30,732 nt of DNA, from positions 1 to 30,732 of the forward strand of contig CAZUAQ010000059.1 in the NCBI GenBank assembly GCA_964618455.1, in the 5' to 3' direction. Positions 24,866 through 30,732 of the stretch are shown here, piece after piece. The notes beneath the pieces are model-generated. The model saw only the letters and a program-made list of their open reading frames with translations. It was not told the DNA's origin and did no database searches. Position numbers and translations under genes: made by a program. The stretch is from CAZUAQ01 sp964618455 (GTDB taxonomy: Bacteria; Planctomycetota; Phycisphaerae; UBA1845; PWPN01). Numbering within the stretch: the first letter of the stretch is position 1; the number at the start of each line of letters is the position of its first letter.

Positions 24866-25267
24866 TCAAGCCATGAGCGCAACGAAGCCGGCTTGTTGAA
24901 AATGGTGGTCTCCGGTGAGGGCGCGATCGATTCCATGATCCATCATGGCACAAAAAGAAATGCAATCTGTCAGGGACCACTTCTTGTCGGGCCGACTTCG
25001 ATAGAGGTCGATACCATTCTGAAAGAGATCTTCCGCGGCTGGAAGTACGGTCACGCTCGGATGTGACTGCAGGAACTCCAGAAGCGAGACAAACAAGGGA
25101 CGGTTGCCTGGAGCGCAAAGCGCATCACCGACTTCTGTCAAGATCCATGTGGTCGTGTACAAGTCATCGTTGAGCGTATCGAGGATAGTATTCGCCCTCT
25201 CATGGGCATCGTCGTTCGCGACAAGAAGGGCGAGGAAGAAGTAAGTATCACCGAAAACGGCGCTCAT
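24866..25267 (-). CDS. PIN-domain ribonuclease toxin (VapC-like)
   Basis: A 133-residue PIN-domain protein, predicted Mg-dependent RNase. The four acidic residues are in place: Asp7 (FGDTYF), Glu45 (LTEVGDAL), Asp101 (SLTDCISF) and Asp120 (LTGDHHF). Its ATG overlaps the stop of the antitoxin gene by four bases, the standard arrangement of toxin-antitoxin pairs. Base composition is visibly less GC-rich than its neighbours, suggesting acquisition. The RNA target cannot be told. Confidence 0.9.
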   Translation of the reverse strand: MSAVFGDTYFFLALLVANDDAHERANTILDTLNDDLYTTTWILTEVGDALCAPGNRPLFVSLLEFLQSHPSVTVLPAAEDLFQNGIDLYRSRPDKKWSLTDCISFCAMMDHGIDRALTGDHHFQQAGFVALMA

Positions 25268-25482
25268 GGCTTGGGCGTTCCATGAAGGTAATGGTCGTGG
25301 TTTTCTGCGCTGTCTGAAGGTAGACCCTTCGCCTGGCCCGCGAAACGACGTAGTCCATCCCGCAGGCTCGAGTGGTCACTTGTGACGTTAACAGGATCCA
25401 CCGTGACCTCGAGGTTTTCGGGAAGCTCTACGCCATCCTCAAGAACGACGACTCCGTTTCGAACTCGGCCTTTATAGGACAT
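25264..25482 (-). CDS. antitoxin of the PIN-toxin pair (AF2212/DUF104-like)
   Basis: A 72-residue protein starting MSYKGRVRNGVVVLEDGVELPENLEVTVDPV, the beta-hairpin pattern (Gly-Val-Val... Leu-Pro-Glu) seen in AF2212-like antitoxins that pair with PIN toxins. The C-terminal half is charged and probably binds the toxin. The ATG at 25482 has GAGGAG 7 bases upstream. Translation is coupled to the toxin through the ATGA overlap. The DNA-binding mode is unproven, but a palindrome lies at the predicted transcription start. Confidence 0.82.
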   Translation of the reverse strand: MSYKGRVRNGVVVLEDGVELPENLEVTVDPVNVTSDHSSLRDGLRRFAGQAKGLPSDSAENHDHYLHGTPKP

Positions 25483-25498
25483 GGCTGATCTCCTCATT

Positions 25499-25541
25499 GG
25501 AGTACTCCATGATTCTACGCCTTTCGCGATCGAAATCACAA
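25499..25541 (-). promoter_or_regulatory. toxin-antitoxin promoter with palindromic operator
   Basis: On the minus strand: TTGTGA (25541-25536), 18-base spacer, TAGAAT (25517-25512), then the perfect palindrome GGAGTACTCC (25508-25499), which covers the expected start point near 25505. This layout fits autorepression by the antitoxin. Confidence 0.65.
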
Positions 25542-25545
25542 CGGA

Positions 25546-27240
25546 CTACCTCACAATCGGCAGGATCATGCGCGACGGGTAATCCTTGTTGCAGAGAATT
25601 CGGTTGCGTGCGACGCGCGACGGGCCCATGGGCCAGCCGGGCCAGCCGGTGTTCGGATTGACGTCGAATCGGGGATAATTGCTGCCGGCCACGGTGATAC
25701 GGATTCGATGGCCCTTGTTGAAGACCATGCTCGTGGACCAGAGATCGACTTCGATCTCCGCCGGTTCGCCCGGCTCGAGCCACGCCAACCGGTCGAACCC
25801 TTCGCGGTAGCGACACCGGGCGAGGCCGTCGGCGATCAGCATGCTCCGCCCGTCGGGATAGACGTCGGTCAGCTTCACCGCCAGGTCGGTATCCGGGCCG
25901 TCCGAGACGATCCAGAGCTTGGCGGTCAGGCGGCCGGTCACTTCCACGGGCTTCGTCAGACGCGGCGTGGTGAACGTGAGTACGTCGGGGCGCTCTTCCA
26001 GATCGCGCTGATCGTACATCCCGGCGGTGACCGGTCGTGGATTCGGACCGGGCTCCAACCACGAAAGCAGCAGGCACCCTCCGCGCGTCGGCACCGGATC
26101 GTGCGGATCGGCCTCGAAAGCAAGATCCGCCGCGTCGGTCGCGGGCCTCTCGTTCATCAATGCCCCGTCGGCATGGAGATAGTACGGCGTGGCCTCGGAG
26201 GGGACGGGCCAGTCGTCGGCGGACTTCCAGAGGTTGCCCGGTGCCCTGCGTTCCCCGATCGCGCCCATGGTGTAGTACTGCACCGCCGGGAGGTCCTCGA
26301 CGCCGTTGTCGACGCCCTTGAGGTAGTGGTCGAACCATTGCCCGCCGCCGCCTTGATAGTCCCGGGTGTTGTCGGGGAAGGTCACCTCGCCGACGCTCTT
26401 GCCGTGTCGCTCGCCATGCGGCCACGGGCCGATGATCAGCTTCTGCCTGCCCCGGGCGCCCTCACCGCCATGATGCTGCCACGCCACGAAGCCATCGAGG
26501 TTGCCCTGCTGGAAGACGTCGAACCACCCGGCAAAGTGCATTGCCGGCGTCTTGACGTGCGACGCCCGCGCCACCGCATCCAGCGCCTGCCAGTGCCCGT
26601 CGTAAAACGGGTGCTGCGCGATCAGCCAGAGATTCTCGGGATCGAAGCCTCCATCCGTCAGCCAGCCGACGGTCAGCGACGCCCGCAGGCCTCCGCCCAC
26701 GTAAGAGGCATGATGGTAAAGGCTCGGCACCGCCACCAGGATGTACTGCGCCTTGAGTGCGTCCGGCGTATCGGACGCACCGAGGCGGTACTGCGTGATC
26801 CCCATCGCCGACGCACCTTCCGTGCCGATGTTGCCGTCGCACCAGGGCTGCTCGGCGATCCAGTTCAGCGTGTCCACGCCGTCCTGGTTCTCGTTCCAGC
26901 CGCAATCCAGAAATGCCAGGTCCTTGCCCTCGGACTCGAAGCGTCCGCGCATGTCCTGAACCACCATGGCGTACCCGTGGTCCTTCCGCTTGCCATACTC
27001 GTTCTGGTAACGCGTTCGGCCGTACGGCGTGCGAATCAGGCGTGACGGCCAGGGTCCCTCGCCTTCCGGAAGGTAGACATCCGTCGCGAGCCGTGTTCCG
27101 TCGCGCATCGGGAGCATGACGGTCTCGGCCGGGCGAATCCCCTGTGCCCGAACAATGCCCCACGGGGCTGCCGGGAGAAGCAGGGCGACAACCGCGATGG
27201 GGAGCGCTCTGCTCCACAGGTTCGCGGACGGAAAGAACAT
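25546..27240 (-). CDS. exported CocE/NonD-family serine hydrolase (S15-like)
   Basis: A 564-residue predicted secreted alpha/beta hydrolase of the X-Pro dipeptidyl-peptidase/cocaine esterase group, cutting esters or peptide bonds of unknown substrates. Seen: an N-terminal signal region (ALPIAVVALLLPAAPWGIVRAQG), the opening VMLPMRDGTRLATDVYLP, RTPYGRTRY, VVQDMRGRFESEG, the nucleophile in GTEGASAMGITQY (Ser of GASAMG, in place of the commoner GxSYxG), GWFDVFQQGNLDGF, a PWPHGERHG segment likely to hold the catalytic His, and a C-terminal jelly-roll (LTAKLWIVSDGPDTDLAVKL, HRIRITVAGSNYPRFDVNPNTG). The start at 27240 is chosen because it opens directly into the signal sequence; its ribosome site is weak. 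Confidence 0.9.
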   Translation of the reverse strand: MFFPSANLWSRALPIAVVALLLPAAPWGIVRAQGIRPAETVMLPMRDGTRLATDVYLPEGEGPWPSRLIRTPYGRTRYQNEYGKRKDHGYAMVVQDMRGRFESEGKDLAFLDCGWNENQDGVDTLNWIAEQPWCDGNIGTEGASAMGITQYRLGASDTPDALKAQYILVAVPSLYHHASYVGGGLRASLTVGWLTDGGFDPENLWLIAQHPFYDGHWQALDAVARASHVKTPAMHFAGWFDVFQQGNLDGFVAWQHHGGEGARGRQKLIIGPWPHGERHGKSVGEVTFPDNTRDYQGGGGQWFDHYLKGVDNGVEDLPAVQYYTMGAIGERRAPGNLWKSADDWPVPSEATPYYLHADGALMNERPATDAADLAFEADPHDPVPTRGGCLLLSWLEPGPNPRPVTAGMYDQRDLEERPDVLTFTTPRLTKPVEVTGRLTAKLWIVSDGPDTDLAVKLTDVYPDGRSMLIADGLARCRYREGFDRLAWLEPGEPAEIEVDLWSTSMVFNKGHRIRITVAGSNYPRFDVNPNTGWPGWPMGPSRVARNRILCNKDYPSRMILPIVR

Positions 27241-27337
27241 GGGCACGGGTCTCACGGTTGCGTCTCCCCGACAGTACTGTAATCGTTCCGATACGACGGG
27301 TGATGGCTGCGCCAAATACCCGTTATGAAAGGTCGAA

Positions 27338-27367
27338 TTGGCGTCGGAGCCCCGCTCCGCGTATACT
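27338..27367 (+). promoter_or_regulatory. promoter of cdaA
   Basis: TTGGCG, 18-base spacer, TATACT. The -10 ends only three bases before the ATG at 27371, so a normal start point (about 27374) would fall just inside that codon; this favours the in-frame ATG at 27422 as the used start. Confidence 0.5.
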
Positions 27368-27370
27368 TAG

Positions 27371-28372
27371 ATGAACGGGTTGATTAAGTTCTTCGCGTAT
27401 TCCACCGATTCGATCGATACCATGTTCCAGGAATTCAGGGATTATCTCAACAGCCTCTTGTATTCGGGTGCCTATTCGCCCTGGCAAGTCGTTTTTGAGA
27501 TGATCGTGATCGGAGTCGTGATCTACTCGATCCTCCGGTTTCTCCAGGGCACGCGCGGCGCGCGGCTGCTTCAGGGGCTCATTTTCATCCTCGTCGGCGG
27601 CTTCGTGATCGTCAACGTCCTGGGGGATCAACTCCGCTTCGATCGCATCCAGCTCCTCTTCAACAACCTGATCCTGATCATGATGGCGGTCACGCTGCTG
27701 GTCTTTCAGCCGGAACTGCGGCGCGGGCTCATGCGCCTCGGTGAAGCACGTTTCCGGCGCATCCGGCAGTCGGACATTGACAAGATCTGCCGACCGATCA
27801 GCGCGGCGTGCGCCCAGCTCTCCAAGAACAAGATCGGCGCCCTGATCGCCATTCAGCGCGAGGTCGGCCTGTCCGGTATCTCGGACCAGGGCGTCAAGCT
27901 CGACTCGCGGGTTTCGCAGGAGCTTCTGCTGACCATTTTCTGGCCCGGGACGGCGCTGCATGACCTGGGCGTGGTCATCGCGAACGGACGCGTGCTCTCG
28001 GCGGGGGTCCCGTTTCCCCTGGGCGACGCCGAGGGGCTCGACCGTTCCATCGGCAGCCGACACCGCGCCGCCGTCGGGCTCAGCCTCGATTCCGACGCCC
28101 TGATCGTGGTGGTCAGCGAGGAGACCGGGGCGATCTCCATCGCCGAGAACGGGCGGCTCTACCGCCACATCCCGCCGGATTCGCTCTTCGACACGTTGCG
28201 CTCCCACCTGGCCAGCGGCGGGGGCAAACGCGCCAAACGACGCGAGCGCACCGAGACGGAGGATAACCTGGAAGACCAGGATGAAGACTCCTCCATGGCC
28301 CGGGAGATCGAGAAAGAAGCCGATTCGCTGAAGTCACCGCCTCTGTCCAAGCCCGCCAAGGCGATATCATGA
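27371..28372 (+). CDS. cdaA: diadenylate cyclase CdaA, variant DGA motif
   Basis: Membrane enzyme making c-di-AMP from two ATP. In 333 residues: three TM helices (about 41-57, 69-84, 97-113) followed by the DAC domain with GALIAIQREVGLSG, LDSRVSQELLLTIF, then LHDLGVVIANGRV (197-209), GSRHRAAVGLS (R230-H231-R232) and IVVVSEETGAISIAENG. The usual active-site triplet DGA reads Asp198-Leu199-Gly200. The metal-binding Asp and the RHR motif are kept, so activity is likely but not certain. A charged, roughly 45-residue tail follows. The start may be the ATG at 27422 (see the promoter). The stop overlaps the next gene by four bases (ATGA). Confidence 0.92.
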   Translation: MNGLIKFFAYSTDSIDTMFQEFRDYLNSLLYSGAYSPWQVVFEMIVIGVVIYSILRFLQGTRGARLLQGLIFILVGGFVIVNVLGDQLRFDRIQLLFNNLILIMMAVTLLVFQPELRRGLMRLGEARFRRIRQSDIDKICRPISAACAQLSKNKIGALIAIQREVGLSGISDQGVKLDSRVSQELLLTIFWPGTALHDLGVVIANGRVLSAGVPFPLGDAEGLDRSIGSRHRAAVGLSLDSDALIVVVSEETGAISIAENGRLYRHIPPDSLFDTLRSHLASGGGKRAKRRERTETEDNLEDQDEDSSMAREIEKEADSLKSPPLSKPAKAIS

Positions 28373-29445
28373 GAGAAACGCTTCAACTCGTCGCGATCAC
28401 CGTCGTGCTCACGGTTCTCATCTGGGTATACGCGGATCGCGCCGGTTTCGAAGAGCACACCCTTGACGTCACCTTTGTCATCGAGACGCTGCCCGAATAC
28501 GTGCCCTCCATCGTCGGCATCGAGTCCAAGCCGCGCAATAGTATTCCGATCAGTGTGACGGTGCGCGGGCCGAAGTCCTCGATTCAGCGTCTTCGCGCTG
28601 ACAACGACAACACCTGCCGGGTCCGGATCAGCGAACAATTCTCGACCGGCGAGGTCTACCGTCTCGACGTCGGCGCCCGCCTGCGCGAGTGGGACAGGAT
28701 CAGGCTCAAAGCACTGGAGATCGTTTCCACCAGCAAGGACGTGGTCGAGTACACCGTCGATCGATACGAAACGCGCTCGGTGGAACTGGTGACCAACAGC
28801 GGCGTCCATTCGGACACGCTGGCGGCCAAGCCGGTGATCACGCCGCCCACGGTCGAGGTCACGATGCTGGAGAGTGAATGGGCCGCGTTGCCCAATCCGC
28901 AGGAACCGATCGCGCTGAACATCATCGAGGAACTCAATGCCCGGGCGAGTGAGCGGGAATTCACGCTGACCACCACCTTACCGACCAAGTGGCAGAACGT
29001 GACCCCGCGCATCGAGCCGAACCAGGTCGAGATTCGCGTCCGGCGTCGGTTCGAGGCGACCTCGGTGCGTTTCGCCCCCATTCGGCTGGAGGTCAAGGCG
29101 CCGATCGGCTTCCTCGATGGGGGCTTTTACATCGAGCCGGTGGACGAGACCGGGACCCGGGCCTACGCGATCCAGGACGTCGAGGTCCTTGTTCCCGCCG
29201 GTCGGGAGGGTCAGCTCGAAGCCCAGGACATCGAAGCGTTCATCAAGATCAACGAGGAAGACATCCCGTCCACGCCGATCGCGCCGGTCAGCACCGCCCC
29301 CGCCAGCGAGGCCCCTCTGACCAAGCCGGTGCAGTTCCGCCTGCCGGTCGGGTTCGAGGATCACAGCCTCGTGCCCCAGGAGCACACCGTGAAGCTCTTC
29401 ATCCGCAAGCACGTGCCCGTCGCCGAGACGGAGCTCGTGGAGTAG
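28369..29445 (+). CDS. cdaR: YbbR-like regulator of CdaA
   Basis: Predicted CdaR, which binds CdaA at the membrane and adjusts c-di-AMP production. The 358-residue protein has one N-terminal TM helix (VAITVVLTVLIWVYADR) and then an extracytoplasmic beta-rich region with YbbR-type repeats: FVIETLPEYVPSIV...ISVTVRGPKSSIQRL, PTVEVTMLESEW and the RFAPIRLEVKAPIGFLDGG region. It follows cdaA with a four-base overlap, the conserved cdaA-cdaR pair. Unlike the Firmicutes operon, glmM does not follow; proA does. Confidence 0.87.
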   Translation: MRETLQLVAITVVLTVLIWVYADRAGFEEHTLDVTFVIETLPEYVPSIVGIESKPRNSIPISVTVRGPKSSIQRLRADNDNTCRVRISEQFSTGEVYRLDVGARLREWDRIRLKALEIVSTSKDVVEYTVDRYETRSVELVTNSGVHSDTLAAKPVITPPTVEVTMLESEWAALPNPQEPIALNIIEELNARASEREFTLTTTLPTKWQNVTPRIEPNQVEIRVRRRFEATSVRFAPIRLEVKAPIGFLDGGFYIEPVDETGTRAYAIQDVEVLVPAGREGQLEAQDIEAFIKINEEDIPSTPIAPVSTAPASEAPLTKPVQFRLPVGFEDHSLVPQEHTVKLFIRKHVPVAETELVE

Positions 29446-29504
29446 CTGCCACAGCTTCGCACGCACCCGTCACATATCGCCGACTCCGCCTTCATCGCGA
29501 CCTC

Positions 29505-29513
29505 TGATATAAT
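29505..29513 (+). promoter_or_regulatory. extended -10 promoter of proA, predicted leaderless
   Basis: TGATATAAT, a perfect TATAAT with an upstream TG. The start point expected seven bases after the -10 is 29520, the A of the proA ATG. No clear -35. Confidence 0.55.
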
Positions 29514-29519
29514 GGCGGC

Positions 29520-30732
29520 ATGAGCGAATCCCAGCATCAAGACTACGCGGAATCCCTGGGCCGTCACGCCCGTCAGGCCGGCCAGGCCCTCGCCCTCTGC
29601 ACCGGGTCGCAGCGCAACGCCGCCCTGCGAAGCATCGCCGAGGCGCTGCGGTCGCGCGCCGACATGCTCAAGACCGAAAACGCCCGCGATCTCGCACAGG
29701 CGGAAGCCAACGGGCTCACCTCCGCCATGATCGACCGCCTGCGCATCGACGACGCCCGCGTCGAGAAGATGGCCCGGGCGGTGGACGAGGTGGCCGAACA
29801 GGTCGATCCCGTCGGCGAGACGATCTCCGGGTGGGTGCGGCCGAACGGGCTGCGCGTCGAGAAGCGGCGCGTGCCGCTCGGCGTGGTGGCGATCATCTAC
29901 GAGGCGCGGCCGAACGTCACGTCCGATGCCGCCGCCCTCTGCCTCAAGAGCGGCAACGCCTGCATCCTGCGCGGCGGCAAGGAGTCGTTCCATTCCAACA
30001 TGGCCATCGGCGCGGTCATCGCCGATTCGCTGAAGTCCTCCGGCCTGCCCGAGTCCGCCGTGCAGATCGTCAACACCACCGACCGCGCCCTCGTGCCCGT
30101 GCTGCTACGGCAGTCGGAAACCATCGATCTGGTGATTCCCCGTGGCGGTGAGTCGCTCATCCACGCCGTGGTCGAGCAGTCGCACATTCCGGTCATCAAG
30201 CATTACACCGGCAACTGCCACGTCTACGTCGACAAGGCCTGCCCGGCGGCGATGGCCGAATCGATCGTCGTCAATGCCAAGACGCAGCGCCCCGGCGTGT
30301 GCAACGCCGCCGAGACGATCCTCTTTCATCGCGAGACTGCCGACGCGATCCTGCCGAACGTCGTGAAGAAGTTGATCGACGCGGGGGTCGAGGTGCGCGG
30401 GTGCGACGCCACGCAGAAGCGTGTCAGCGGTGTGAAGCCGGCGAACGATGACGACTGGCGGGCGGAGTACCTGGATCTCATTGTGGCAGTGAAGGTGGTG
30501 GACGACCTCGACGAAGCCGTCGCTCATATCAATCGCTACGGCTCGCACCACACCGATGCGATTCTCTCCGACGACATCTACGCGACGCAGGCCTTCGAGG
30601 CGGGGGTCGACTCAGGCAACGTGATGATCAACTGCTCGACGCGATTCAGCGACGGCGGGGAGTACGGCCTCGGCGCCGAGATCGGCATCAGCACCGACAA
30701 GCTCCACGCCCGCGGACCCATGGGCGCCGCCG
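29520..30732 (+). CDS. proA: gamma-glutamyl phosphate reductase, C-terminus cut by window edge
   Basis: Reduces gamma-glutamyl phosphate to glutamate 5-semialdehyde with NADPH, the second step of proline synthesis; cytoplasmic aldehyde-dehydrogenase-like fold. 404 residues are visible of about 420. Signatures: GVVAIIYEARPNVTSDAAALCLKSGNACILRGG, IDLVIPRGGESLI, the catalytic Cys in QRPGVCNAAET, and YGSHHTDAILSDD and RFSDGGEYGLGAEIGIST near the visible end. There is no good ribosome binding site and a TATAAT lies seven bases upstream, so the mRNA may start at the ATG. Reading frame is intact to the edge. Confidence 0.97.
   Translation, partial: MSESQHQDYAESLGRHARQAGQALALCTGSQRNAALRSIAEALRSRADMLKTENARDLAQAEANGLTSAMIDRLRIDDARVEKMARAVDEVAEQVDPVGETISGWVRPNGLRVEKRRVPLGVVAIIYEARPNVTSDAAALCLKSGNACILRGGKESFHSNMAIGAVIADSLKSSGLPESAVQIVNTTDRALVPVLLRQSETIDLVIPRGGESLIHAVVEQSHIPVIKHYTGNCHVYVDKACPAAMAESIVVNAKTQRPGVCNAAETILFHRETADAILPNVVKKLIDAGVEVRGCDATQKRVSGVKPANDDDWRAEYLDLIVAVKVVDDLDEAVAHINRYGSHHTDAILSDDIYATQAFEAGVDSGNVMINCSTRFSDGGEYGLGAEIGISTDKLHARGPMGAA

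Overview
This is a GC-rich bacterial chromosome segment that looks Planctomycetota-like. Supporting signs are a diadenylate cyclase/YbbR pair followed by proA, a DUF115 protein beside a nucleotidyltransferase/radical-SAM-like protein, very small exported Cys-containing proteins next to rplU, and scattered 'CACAGA/GAATTCCGAATGACGAAT'-type intergenic repeat scraps. The phylum is inferred from gene style only; no rRNA or other decisive marker is present. No prophage, IS element, CRISPR array, tRNA or rRNA was seen.

Layout. 1-6068 (minus strand): two chemoreceptor genes flank an exported tandem beta-carbonic anhydrase. The first chemoreceptor runs off the left edge; the second has a duplicated Cache-like sensor. 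6266-10452 (plus): aat (N-end rule transferase), then a tightly coupled pair, a DUF115/Maf-type protein and a nucleotidyltransferase joined to a radical-SAM-like domain that has lost its three cluster cysteines. 10659-11890 (minus): a 74-residue zinc-ribbon-like protein and tsaB. 12191-13644 (plus): an alpha/beta hydrolase and a small c-type cytochrome with a textbook terminator. 13676-15183: divergent sppA lipoprotein and a minimal zincin metallopeptidase, sharing one -10 region. 15396-18970 (plus): xylB, three small exported proteins, then rplU with its own promoter and terminator and no rpmA behind it. 19054-21153: a VOC protein converging on a minus-strand glycosyltransferase-pyrE pair. 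21418-24819 (plus): menG/ubiE, a six-TM/helical-repeat protein and ubiX, closely spaced. 24866-25482 (minus): a compact PIN-toxin/antitoxin module with its own promoter and palindromic operator. 25546-27240 (minus): an exported CocE-family hydrolase. 27371-30732 (plus): cdaA-cdaR (c-di-AMP synthesis and its regulator), then proA, which is cut by the right edge and appears to be leaderless.

How it fits together. Most of the window is ordinary housekeeping: N-end rule, t6A, L21, pyrimidine, quinone and proline synthesis, c-di-AMP. The less ordinary parts are the chemoreceptor/periplasmic carbonic anhydrase group, the DUF115 plus pseudo-radical-SAM pair (probably surface or flagellin glycan work), the exported mini-protein cluster, and a diadenylate cyclase whose DGA signature reads DLG. 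All functions are read from motifs by eye; no database search was run.
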